Assembly (NCBI RefSeq): GCF_014650035.1
Contig: NZ_BMUE01000023.1
Span: 1-64,000 of the forward strand
Reading direction: 5' to 3'
Source of the DNA: Streptomyces lucensis JCM 4490
Lineage (GTDB): Bacteria; Actinomycetota; Actinomycetes; Streptomycetales; Streptomycetaceae
Length of the DNA stretch: 64,000 nt
Shown here: piece by piece, positions 10,114-17,815 of the stretch
Layout: every line of letters starts with the position of its first letter
Position numbering within the stretch: position 1 is the stretch's first letter
Program-made: the position numbers and the translations under genes
The notes under the pieces: generated by a model
What the model was told of the DNA's origin: nothing
The model's input: only the letters and a program-made list of their open reading frames with translations
Database searches by the model: none

Positions 10114-10161
10114 GACCAGGGGGTGTGGGGGCTCGGAGCCGGGGCGACTCGCGGGTCGGCG

Positions 10162-11181
10162 TCAGGAGTTGACCGCGGGGATGACCTGACGGCCGTAGGC
10201 GTCGATCGTGGCCTCCTGCGCGTCGTGCATGTCGTACACGGCGAACTGGTCGACCCCCAGGGCGCGGAGCGCGGTCAGCTTCTCGACGTGCTTCTCGGCC
10301 GGCCCGATCACGCAGAAGCGGTCGACGATCTCGTCGGGCACGAACCGGGTGTCGGGGTTGCCGCTGCGCCCGTGGTGGGCGTAGTCGTAGCCCTGCCGGG
10401 ACTTGATGTACTCGGTGAGTTCGCCGGGGACCTGGGAGGAGTGCTCGCCGTACCTGGAGACCAGGTCGGCGACGTGGTTGCCGACCATGCCGCCGAACCA
10501 GCGGCACTGCTCGCGGGCGTGGGCGAGGGCCTCGGGCGAGTCGTCGGCGGTGACGTAGGCGGGGGCGGCGACGCAGACGGTGATCTCGGACGGGTCGCGG
10601 CCGGCGGCGGTGGCCGCGTCCTTGACGGCCTTCACCATGTACTCGGTCAGGTACAGGTCGGAGAGCTGGAGGATGAACCCGTCGGCCTCCTCGCCGGTCA
10701 TCTTCAGCGCCTTGGGGCCGTACGCCGCCATCCACACCGGCACTTCGGCGCCCGGCCCGACCCAGGGGAACCTGATCTTCGTGCCGCCGAGGTCGGCCTC
10801 CTCGCCGCGGCCGAGGGCGCGGATGACCTTCATGGCCTCGCTGATGCGGGCGAGGGTGTTGGGTCTGCGGCCCGCGACGCGCATCGCGGAGTCGCCGCGG
10901 CCGATCCCGCACACCGTGCGGTTGCCGAACATGTCGTTGAGGGTGGCGAAGGTGGAGGCGGTGACCTCCCAGGTGCGCGTGCCGGGGTTGGTGACCATCG
11001 GGCCGACCTTCAGCCTGGTGGTGTTCGCCAGGATCTGGCTGTAGATCACGAACGGTTCCTGCCACAGCACGGCGGAGTCGAAGGTCCAGCCGTGGGTGAA
11101 TCCGTTGCGCTCGGCGCGCTTCATCAGGCTGACGACGCGGGAGGCCGGCGGATCTGTCTGCAGGACGAGTCCGAAGTCCAT
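10162..11181 (-). CDS. LLM class flavin-dependent oxidoreductase (TIGR03842-like, F420/FMN)
   Basis: 339 residues, a luciferase-like TIM-barrel monooxygenase/reductase. The protein begins MDFGLVLQTDPPASRVVSLM and carries GPMVTNPGTRTWEVTAS and GIGRGDSAMR, as in the actinobacterial subgroup that is found with hydantoinase genes. Such enzymes use F420H2 or FMNH2. The gene lies 11 bp downstream of the dihydropyrimidinase with its own GGAG site. No classical dihydropyrimidine dehydrogenase is seen in the cluster, so this enzyme could supply the redox step on the ring; that is inference from context. Confidence 0.85.
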   Translation of the reverse strand: MDFGLVLQTDPPASRVVSLMKRAERNGFTHGWTFDSAVLWQEPFVIYSQILANTTRLKVGPMVTNPGTRTWEVTASTFATLNDMFGNRTVCGIGRGDSAMRVAGRRPNTLARISEAMKVIRALGRGEEADLGGTKIRFPWVGPGAEVPVWMAAYGPKALKMTGEEADGFILQLSDLYLTEYMVKAVKDAATAAGRDPSEITVCVAAPAYVTADDSPEALAHAREQCRWFGGMVGNHVADLVSRYGEHSSQVPGELTEYIKSRQGYDYAHHGRSGNPDTRFVPDEIVDRFCVIGPAEKHVEKLTALRALGVDQFAVYDMHDAQEATIDAYGRQVIPAVNS

Positions 11182-11192
11182 GGGCTCCGCTC

Positions 11193-12596
11193 CTAGTTGA
11201 GGTACTGACAGGTGGAGCGGGGGGTGAAGACGCCGTGACCGGCGCGTCCGGTGTACTCCCGCTGGTCGATGACGACTTCGCCGCGCGAGAGCACGGTCTC
11301 GACCCGGCCGGTGGTGCGCCTGCCCTCGTAGGCCGAGTAGTCGACGTTCATGTGGTGGGTGGCGGCGGACATGACCTGCTCGGGGTGCGGGTCGTAGACG
11401 ACGACGTCGGCGTCGGCGCCGGGGGTGATCGTGCCCTTCTGCGGGTACAGGCCGAACATCCGGGCGGGCGTGGCGCAGGCGATCTCGATCCAGCGGCGGC
11501 GCGAGATGTGCCCGTCGACGACGGCCTGGTGGAGCAGGTCCATGCGGTTCTCCACGCCCGGCAGGCCGTTGGGGATCTTGGAGAAGTCGCCGCGGCCCAG
11601 CTCCTTCTGGCCCGTGAAGCAGAAGGGGCAGTGGTCGGTGGAGACCACCTGGAGGTCGTTGGTGCGCAGGCCCTTCCACAGGGCGGCCTGGTGCTCCTTC
11701 GGCCTGAGCGGCGTGCTGCACACGTACTTGGCGCCCTCGAAACCGGGCTCGGCGAGGTTGTCCGTCGACAGGAACAGGTACTGCGGGCAGGTCTCGCCGA
11801 AGACGTTGAGCCCCTCGTCCCGGGCCCGCGCCAGCTCGGCCACCGCCTCCGTCGCCGAGACGTGGACGACGTACAGCGGGGCCCCGGCGACCTGGGCGAG
11901 CCGGATCGCGCGGTGGGTGGCCTCGGCCTCCAGCAGGGCCTTGCGGACCTCGCCGTGGTACCGCGGGTCCGTCTCCCCCCGGGCCAGCGCCTGCTCGACG
12001 AGGACGTCGATCGCGATGCCGTTCTCGGCGTGCATCATGATCAGGCCGCCGTTCTCGGCGGAGCGCTGCATGGCGCGCAGGATCTGGCCGTCGTCGGAGT
12101 AGAACACCCCCGGGTAGGCCATGAACTGCTTGAAGGAGGTGACGCCCTCCTCGACCAGCAGGTCCATCTCCTTCAGCGTCTCCTGGTTCACGTCGGAGAC
12201 GATCATGTGGAAGCCGTAGTCGATCGCGCAGTTGCCCTCGGCCTTGGCGTGCCAGGCGTCCAGGCCCTCGCGCAGGGTGCGGCCGACGCTCTGCACCGCG
12301 AAGTCGACGATCGTCGTGGTGCCGCCCCAGGCCGCGGCGCGGGTGCCGGTCTCGAAGGTGTCGGAGGCGAAGGTGCCGCCGAAGGGCAGCTCCATGTGGG
12401 TGTGGGCGTCGACACCGCCCGGGATGACGTACTTGCCGGTGGCGTCGATGACGCGCCCGGCGGTGAAGGCCTCGGCCGCCGGGGTGCCGGAGGCGGCGAG
12501 GGCGGCGATGCGGCCGTCCTCGATCAGGACGTCGGCGTGGATCTCGTCGGACGCGGTGATGACGAGACCACCGCGGATGACGGTACGGCTGCTCAT
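11193..12596 (-). CDS. hydA: Dihydropyrimidinase / D-hydantoinase
   Basis: 467 residues, cyclic amidohydrolase that opens dihydrouracil, dihydrothymine or 5-substituted hydantoins to N-carbamoyl amino acids. The binuclear metal site is complete: DAHTHM (two His), the carboxylated Lys in SFKQFMAYPG, MMHAEN, VVHVSA and STDHCPF. The N-terminal beta-sandwich (RTVIRGGLVITASDEIHADV) is normal. The ATG at 12596 has GGAGAGGG upstream. It sits 31 bp after a nitrilase of the beta-ureidopropionase type, giving two consecutive steps of reductive pyrimidine catabolism. Confidence 0.95.
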   Translation of the reverse strand: MSSRTVIRGGLVITASDEIHADVLIEDGRIAALAASGTPAAEAFTAGRVIDATGKYVIPGGVDAHTHMELPFGGTFASDTFETGTRAAAWGGTTTIVDFAVQSVGRTLREGLDAWHAKAEGNCAIDYGFHMIVSDVNQETLKEMDLLVEEGVTSFKQFMAYPGVFYSDDGQILRAMQRSAENGGLIMMHAENGIAIDVLVEQALARGETDPRYHGEVRKALLEAEATHRAIRLAQVAGAPLYVVHVSATEAVAELARARDEGLNVFGETCPQYLFLSTDNLAEPGFEGAKYVCSTPLRPKEHQAALWKGLRTNDLQVVSTDHCPFCFTGQKELGRGDFSKIPNGLPGVENRMDLLHQAVVDGHISRRRWIEIACATPARMFGLYPQKGTITPGADADVVVYDPHPEQVMSAATHHMNVDYSAYEGRRTTGRVETVLSRGEVVIDQREYTGRAGHGVFTPRSTCQYLN

Positions 12597-12627
12597 GGTC
12601 CCTCTCCTGTCAGGGTGGGCGCTGCTG

Positions 12628-13470
12628 TCAGGGCGCGGTCAGCGGCGTGTACGCCCCCGGCGCCCGGTCGCGGTAGAACTGCCAGCGGTCGCGGACCTCG
12701 CGCAGCCTCGCCAGGTCGAGGTCGCGGACGACGAGTTCGGTCTCCTTGTCGCTCGCCGGCTCGCCGACGAACCGGGCCTCCGGGTCCACGAAGTAGGTGG
12801 TGCCGTAGAAGTCGTTGTCGCCCAGGTCCTCCACGCCGACCCGGTTGATCGCCCCGACGAAGTACTCGTTGGCGACGGCCGCCGCCGGCTGCTCCAGCTG
12901 CCACAGGTAGCGGGACAGGCCGCGCGAGGTGGCCGAGGGGTTGAAGACGATCTCGGCGCCGGCCAGGCCCAGCGCCCGCCAGCCCTCCGGGAAGTGGCGG
13001 TCGTAGCAGATGTAGACGCCGATCCGGCCGGCGGCCGTGTCGAAGACGGGCCAGCCGCTGTTGCCGGGCCGGAAGTAGAACTTCTCCCAGAAGCCCTGCA
13101 CTTGGGGGATGTGGGTCTTGCGGTACTTGCCGAGGTAGGAGCCGTCCGCGTCGATCACGGCCGCCGTGTTGTACAGGACGCCGGGCTGCTCCTCCTCGTA
13201 CATGGGCAGGACGAGGACGATACCCAGTTCGCGGGCGAGGGCCTGGAAGCGCCGGACGGTGGGACCGTCCGGCACGCGCTCGGCGTACTCGTAGAAGGCC
13301 TTGTCCTGCACCTGGCAGAAGTAGGGGCCGTAGAACAGCTCCTGGAAGCACAGGACCTGGGCGCCCTGCGCGGCCGCGTCGCGGGCCGCCTGCTCGTGGA
13401 CCTGGATCATCGACTCCTTGTCGCCGGTCCAGGCGGTCTGGAAGAGGGCGGCACGGATCACTCGGCTCAT
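12628..13470 (-). CDS. Beta-ureidopropionase-like nitrilase superfamily amidohydrolase (copy 1)
   Basis: 280 residues. The Glu-Lys-Cys triad is visible: Glu in VLCFQELFYGPYF, Lys in GKYRKTHIPQ and Cys in YICYDRHFPEGWR. The FKPGNSGWPV-like and NPSATSRGLS segments match beta-ureidopropionase/N-carbamoyl amino acid hydrolase homologues. It should hydrolyse N-carbamoyl-beta-alanine (or carbamoyl-D-amino acids) to the amino acid, CO2 and ammonia. GGAGG precedes the ATG at 13470. A very similar paralogue is at 16510-17352. Upstream lie two copies of CATGTTTCAC, the nearer 119 bp from the start codon. Confidence 0.92.
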   Translation of the reverse strand: MSRVIRAALFQTAWTGDKESMIQVHEQAARDAAAQGAQVLCFQELFYGPYFCQVQDKAFYEYAERVPDGPTVRRFQALARELGIVLVLPMYEEEQPGVLYNTAAVIDADGSYLGKYRKTHIPQVQGFWEKFYFRPGNSGWPVFDTAAGRIGVYICYDRHFPEGWRALGLAGAEIVFNPSATSRGLSRYLWQLEQPAAAVANEYFVGAINRVGVEDLGDNDFYGTTYFVDPEARFVGEPASDKETELVVRDLDLARLREVRDRWQFYRDRAPGAYTPLTAP

Positions 13471-13588
13471 CGGGACCTCCGGTAGCTCGGTGTACGGCGA
13501 GCGTAGGAAGCCCGGACGGGCCGTTCGACGGGCAGCGTGTCACGTCTGCGGGCCGCGGGCGTGCCACCGTGTCACGAGTGCGTGGGCC

Positions 13589-13629
13589 CATGTTTCACCG
13601 CCGTTTTCCCAGGTCGTCTCATGTTTCAC
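13589..13629. promoter_or_regulatory. Two CATGTTTCAC elements upstream of the nitrilase-1 operon
   Basis: Identical 10-mers CATGTTTCAC at 13589-13598 and 13620-13629, 31 bp apart (three helical turns). The second overlaps the stop codon of the PucR gene. A third exact copy lies at 17473-17482, 121 bp before the other transcription unit of the same cluster. The matching position and the nearby PucR gene make a shared operator likely. Confidence 0.5.
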
Positions 13630-15212
13630 CCCTGTTGCGCGTCGTGCGCGAGGAGCGCGATGTGCACGGAGGCCGCCTGTTCGAAGTCGTCCAGGTCGAC
13701 GCCGAGGCGCACCTGTATGGCCTCCAGGCGCCGGTAGAGGGCGGGCCGGGAGACGTGGTGGAGCAGGGCGGTGCGGGACTTGTTGCGACCGGTCGCGAGA
13801 TAGGTCCGCAGGACGTCCAGCAGCTCCGGTTCGGCCTCCCCCAGCAGCCCGTCCAGCTCGCGCTCGGCGAAGGACTGCACGTGCGGGTCGTCGCGCAGCA
13901 GCCGGACCAGCCCGCGCAGGTGCACGTCCCGGAGGCGGACGACGGCCGGCGGGCCGAGGGGGGCGAAGGAGCCGGCGACGGCGTCGGCCACGTGCCGGGC
14001 CTCTCGCAGCCCGGCGGGCACGTCGTCCCAGTCGGTGCGCGGATCGGCGGCGGCGACCACGGCGGCAGGCGCCCCGGTCTCGGTGCGCAGCCGGGCCGCG
14101 AAGTGGGCGGTGAGGGCCTCGGCGTGCTGGTCGCGGGCGAGGCTGAGCAGGACGGCGGTGACCGGGCCGGCCAGTTCGGCGACCAGCCCGGGCAGCCCCA
14201 GCACCCGCAGGACGCGGTCGAGCCGGGCCGGGTCGGCGTCCGGCACCACGAGCGGGACGAAGGTCCGCCGGTTGACCGGCAGCCCCGCCGCCCGCGCCCG
14301 CGGCAGCAGCTGCCGCGCGGGTACGGCGCCTTCGGCGAGGTCGGTCAGCAGGCTCTGCGCGGACTGTTCCTCCCAGGTGCGGGCGGAGCCGCCGCCGAGC
14401 ATGCGGTGCAGCACGAGCGCCTCGGCCGCCCGGTCGGCGAGCAGGCGGCCGGTGGCCGGATCGCCCCGGTGCCCGCACAGCAGCAGCCGGCCCCACCGCT
14501 CCCCGTGCCCGCCGAGTTCGGCGCGGATCCAGCCGTCGCCCGCGCCGCCGCCCGCCTGCCGGGCGACGCGCTCCCAGTCGCGCAGCACGTCGTCGACCGC
14601 GGACCGCTCCCCCGCCGTCGCGAGGACGCGGTGGGCGAGGTTGGTGACGACGACCGGGCAGCCGCTGTGCCGGGCGACCTCGTCGAGCAGTCGCTGCAGC
14701 GGGGCACCGGCCGTGATCAGTCCGGTCAGTGCGGTGCGCACGGCCTCCGACAGGCTGACGGCGGCGAACTTCCGGCGCACCAGCCTGCACTGGACCTCCT
14801 CCGTGAGCTCGGCGAAGGGGAAGGGCCGGTGCAGGACGACCATCGGCAGCCCGCACCGCTCGGCGGCCCGGCGCATCACCTCGGGCGGCGCGGGGAAGGC
14901 CCGCCCGAGGCCGAGCACGAGGGCCGAGGCCTCGGCCCGGTGCAGGGAGCGGACGTACTCGGCCTGCTTGGCCTCGTCCCCGGCGAGCAGCACACCGGTG
15001 GTGAGCACCATCTCGCCTCCGCTGAGCATCACACCGACGTCGGCGGCCTCGGCGACGTGCACCCAGCGCACCGGCCGGTCCAGTTGCCCGGCCCCGGCCA
15101 CCACCTCGGGTTCTCCGGCGAGCACCCGTTCCAGGGTGAGCACCTGGCGGACGGAGAGGGCGGGTTCGGGCGGCTGCCAGCCGGTGTGCCGGGACTCCGA
15201 GGTGGTGGTCAT
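13626..15212 (-). CDS. PucR family transcriptional regulator
   Basis: 528 residues from the ATG at 15212 (an in-frame TTG at 15221 is also possible). An N-terminal PucR sensory domain (LTLERVLAGEPEVVAGAG, VRWVHVAEAADVG, GGEMVLTTGVLL) is followed by a GGDEF-like middle region and a C-terminal PucR-type HTH (YLATGRNKSRTALLHHVSRP then ALYRRLEAI). PucR proteins govern purine/pyrimidine breakdown in response to pathway ligands. It sits inside the catabolic cluster between the aminotransferase and nitrilase 1, so local and possibly autogenous control is expected. The CATGTTTCAC motif found before both transcription units is a candidate site. Confidence 0.92.
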   Translation of the reverse strand: MTTTSESRHTGWQPPEPALSVRQVLTLERVLAGEPEVVAGAGQLDRPVRWVHVAEAADVGVMLSGGEMVLTTGVLLAGDEAKQAEYVRSLHRAEASALVLGLGRAFPAPPEVMRRAAERCGLPMVVLHRPFPFAELTEEVQCRLVRRKFAAVSLSEAVRTALTGLITAGAPLQRLLDEVARHSGCPVVVTNLAHRVLATAGERSAVDDVLRDWERVARQAGGGAGDGWIRAELGGHGERWGRLLLCGHRGDPATGRLLADRAAEALVLHRMLGGGSARTWEEQSAQSLLTDLAEGAVPARQLLPRARAAGLPVNRRTFVPLVVPDADPARLDRVLRVLGLPGLVAELAGPVTAVLLSLARDQHAEALTAHFAARLRTETGAPAAVVAAADPRTDWDDVPAGLREARHVADAVAGSFAPLGPPAVVRLRDVHLRGLVRLLRDDPHVQSFAERELDGLLGEAEPELLDVLRTYLATGRNKSRTALLHHVSRPALYRRLEAIQVRLGVDLDDFEQAASVHIALLAHDAQQG

Positions 15213-15229
15213 CGCCGTCAACCCACTCC

Positions 15230-16513
15230 CTAGTACGTGCTCCTCAGCGCGTGTTCGAGGATCGCCGCGCCCTCCTCGGCCTCCGCGACGGTCAGCGACA
15301 GCGGCGGGGCGATGCGCAGGGCGCTGGTGTTGTGGCCGCCGCCCTTGCCGATGAGCAGTCCGCCCTCGCGGGCCGCCTCCAGCACGGCGGCGGCCGCCCG
15401 CGGGTCGGCCTCGTCCGTGCCGGGACGGACCAGCTCGATGCCGATCATCAGTCCGCGTCCTCGCACCTCACGCACGCCGGGCAGTTGGGCGGCGACGGCC
15501 CGCAGGCGCTCGATGAGCAGGCCGCCGACCCGGCGGGCGTTGCCCTGGAGGTCGTGTTCGAGGAGGTAGGCCAGGTTGGCGAGACCGGCGGCCATGGTGA
15601 TCTGGGTGCCGCCGAAGGTCGAGATGCTGTTGGCGTCCAGGCAGTTCATGATCTCGGCGCGGGCGATGACGCCGCCGACCGACATGCCGTTGCCGATGCC
15701 CTTGGCGAAGGTGACGAGGTCCGGTGGGCCGCTGCGGGCGTGCGCCTGCCAGCCCCAGAAGTGCTCCCCGGTGCGGCCCCAGCCGGTCTGCACCTCGTCG
15801 GCGATCCAGAGGACGCCGTGCTCCGTCAGGATGTCGCGGAAGGCGGCGTAGAGGCCGTCGGGCGGGGAGGTGAATCCGCCGACGCCCTGGATGGGTTCGG
15901 CGATCAGCGCGGCGGGCGGGCGGGTGTGGCCGAGGATGTCCCTCAGGTCGGCGACGCAGGCGTCGATGAAGGCGCGGTCGTCGAGGTGGGCGTACGGGCC
16001 CCGGGTGCGGACGCCGCCGTGGACGTACAGGGTCTGCAGCGGGGACAGCGAGGTCGGGGACCAGCCGCGGTTGCCGGTGACGCCGACCGTGCTGAAGGAC
16101 CGGCCGTGGTAGCTGTTGCGCATGGCCAGGACGGTGTTGCTGCGCCGGTGGGTGGTGGCGAGCAGCAGGGCGGTGTCGTTGGCCTCGGTGCCGGAGGTGG
16201 TGAAGAACACGCGGGCGTCCGGGATGCCGCTCACCTTGGCGATGCGCTCGGCGAGTTCGACCATGGGCCGGTTGAGGTAGAGGGTCGAGGAGTGGATGAT
16301 GCGGCCGGCCTGCTCGCCGACCGCCTTGGTCACCTCGGGCAGGGCGTGCGCGGTCATCGTCGTCAGGATGCCGCCGAAGAAGTCCAGGTACTTGTTGCCG
16401 GCGGAGTCCCAGACGTGCCGGCCTTCCCCGTGGCTGATCTCCAGGGGCTCGTCGTAGTAGAGGGCGAGCCAGTCGGGCAGGACGTTGCGGTGGCGGGCGT
16501 ACAGGTCGTTCAC
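15230..16513 (-). CDS. Class III aminotransferase (AGXT2 / beta-alanine:oxo-acid type)
   Basis: 427 residues, PLP-dependent fold type I. The PLP lysine lies in LVTFAKGIGNGMSVGG, with the phosphate-binding SGTEANDTALLLA segment and WIADEVQTGWGRTG, where Asp contacts the pyridine nitrogen. The closest family is alanine-glyoxylate aminotransferase 2, also used for beta-alanine and beta-aminoisobutyrate. That fits conversion of beta-alanine from pyrimidine catabolism to malonate semialdehyde. The GTG start at 16513 overlaps the TGA of nitrilase 2 (GTGA), so the pair is coupled. Confidence 0.92.
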   Translation of the reverse strand: MNDLYARHRNVLPDWLALYYDEPLEISHGEGRHVWDSAGNKYLDFFGGILTTMTAHALPEVTKAVGEQAGRIIHSSTLYLNRPMVELAERIAKVSGIPDARVFFTTSGTEANDTALLLATTHRRSNTVLAMRNSYHGRSFSTVGVTGNRGWSPTSLSPLQTLYVHGGVRTRGPYAHLDDRAFIDACVADLRDILGHTRPPAALIAEPIQGVGGFTSPPDGLYAAFRDILTEHGVLWIADEVQTGWGRTGEHFWGWQAHARSGPPDLVTFAKGIGNGMSVGGVIARAEIMNCLDANSISTFGGTQITMAAGLANLAYLLEHDLQGNARRVGGLLIERLRAVAAQLPGVREVRGRGLMIGIELVRPGTDEADPRAAAAVLEAAREGGLLIGKGGGHNTSALRIAPPLSLTVAEAEEGAAILEHALRSTY

Positions 16514-17352
16514 GGCTGCACCAGTCCTTCGTAGGCGTCGGGGCGGCGGTCGCGGTAGAAGGCCCACTGCTGCCGTACTTCCTCGACGAGGTCGAAGTCG
16601 AGGTCGCGGACGAGGAGTTCCTCCGTCCTGTCGCTCGCGACGTCGCCGACGAACCGGCCGCGCGGGTCGACGAAGTAGCTGGTGCCGTAGAAGTCGTTGT
16701 CGCCGTACTCCTCCTGTCCCACCCGGTTGATGGCGGCGACGAAGTACTCGTTGGCGACGGCCGCGGCGGGCTGCTCCAGCTGCCAGAGGTAGGCGGACAG
16801 GCCACGGTGGGTGGCGGAGGGGTTGTAGACCAACTGGGCTCCGTTGAGTCCCAGTTGCCGCCAGCCCTCGGGGAAGTGCCGGTCGTAGCAGATGTAGACG
16901 CCCACCTTGCCGACGGCGGTGTCGAAGACGGGCCAGCCCAGGTTGCCGGGTTTGAAGTAGTACTTCTCCCAGAAGCCCTTCACCTGCGGGATGTGGTGCT
17001 TGCGGTACTTGCCGAGGCAGGTGCCGTCGGCGTCGATGACGGCGGCGGTGTTGTAGTAGAAGCCGGACTGCTCGACCTCGAAGACGGGGACGACGATCAC
17101 CATGCCGGTCTCGCGCGCTAGCGCCCGCATCCGGCTGACGGTCGGGCCGTCGGGCACCGGTTCGGCCCAGCGGTAGTGCTCCGGCTCCTGGACCTGGCAG
17201 AAGTAGGGGGCGTTGAAGACTTCCTGGAACCCGATGATCCTCGCGCCCCGGCGGGCCGCCTCGCGGGCGTGCTCCTCGTGCTTCGCCACCATGGACTCGG
17301 TGTCGCCGGTCCAGGTGGCCTGGACCAGAGCGGCGCGGACGACGTTGGCCAT
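16510..17352 (-). CDS. Beta-ureidopropionase-like nitrilase superfamily amidohydrolase (copy 2)
   Basis: 280 residues, the same length as copy 1 at 12628-13470 and alike throughout. The triad is Glu in IIGFQEVFNAPYF, Lys in GKYRKHHIPQ and Cys in YICYDRHFPEGWR. It shares GFWEKYYFKPGNLGWPVFDT with only conservative changes. The ATG at 17352 has AAGGAG upstream. It is first gene of the upstream unit (nitrilase 2, aminotransferase, PucR). Two copies in one cluster suggest two substrates, for example carbamoyl-beta-alanine and a carbamoyl D-amino acid, or uracil- and thymine-derived products. Confidence 0.92.
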   Translation of the reverse strand: MANVVRAALVQATWTGDTESMVAKHEEHAREAARRGARIIGFQEVFNAPYFCQVQEPEHYRWAEPVPDGPTVSRMRALARETGMVIVVPVFEVEQSGFYYNTAAVIDADGTCLGKYRKHHIPQVKGFWEKYYFKPGNLGWPVFDTAVGKVGVYICYDRHFPEGWRQLGLNGAQLVYNPSATHRGLSAYLWQLEQPAAAVANEYFVAAINRVGQEEYGDNDFYGTSYFVDPRGRFVGDVASDRTEELLVRDLDFDLVEEVRQQWAFYRDRRPDAYEGLVQP

Positions 17353-17381
17353 GAGGTGCTCCTTCGACGCGACGTCAGAGC

Positions 17382-17410
17382 CTCTACGCCCGTAGAGCAG
17401 GCCGTAGAGG
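17382..17410. promoter_or_regulatory. Inverted repeat plus extra half-site upstream of nitrilase 2
   Basis: CTCTACG (17382-17388), 2-base gap, CGTAGAG (17391-17397), and a further CGTAGAGG at 17403-17410, exactly 12 bp after the previous half-site. It lies 30-58 bp upstream of the nitrilase 2 start, where a repressor would overlap the transcription start. Confidence 0.45.
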
Positions 17411-17472
17411 CACGAAAGTAAGCCTCCGCGGGGCCCTTGCCAAGACCATCGTCGTCAAGCCGCGGAGTCGAT

Positions 17473-17482
17473 CATGTTTCAC
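17473..17482. promoter_or_regulatory. Third CATGTTTCAC element
   Basis: Exact copy of the 10-mer at 13589 and 13620. It is 121 bp upstream of the nitrilase 2 start, nearly the same distance as the 13589 copy from the nitrilase 1 start. Confidence 0.45.
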
Positions 17483-17624
17483 ACTCCTGTGGGTGAGCCG
17501 GGAGGCCGGTGACGGGGTGGACCGGGGCATACCGGGACGAGGGCAACGGTAGCCGGTGGCGCACGGGACGGACGGGGGCGGCGCGGCTCTCTGCGGAGGG
17601 CGGCCGGCTTCGTCTGCCGGGTGC

Positions 17625-17753
17625 AGTGGGGGCCCGATGCCGGGGGCGGTGGGAGCCCGATGCCGGGGGCGGTGGGGGCCCGATGCCGGGGGCGGTGGGA
17701 GCCCGATGCCGGGGGCGGTGGGAGCCCGATGGCTGTGGTGGGGGCCGATGCCG
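17625..17753. repeat. 23-bp tandem repeat array
   Basis: Four head-to-tail 23-bp units occupy 17641-17732 (17641, 17664, 17687 and 17710), each reading CGGGGGCGGT then GGGAGCCCGATGC with one or two substitutions, flanked by partial units on both sides. The array fills part of the 463-bp non-coding gap 17353-17815 and lies beyond the 3' end of the leftward hypothetical gene. It looks like a variable-number repeat; each unit can fold through its G-tract and GGGAGCCC segments. Confidence 0.8.
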
Positions 17754-17815
17754 GGTGCGGGTCGTGGTGCCCGTCGCGCGGTTCCCCGCGCCCCCGAGAG
17801 GGCCGGCCGCGCCGT

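Noticed and set aside
17625..17753. CRISPR array
   Set aside because: The 23-bp units are directly adjacent with no spacers, and no cas genes are near.
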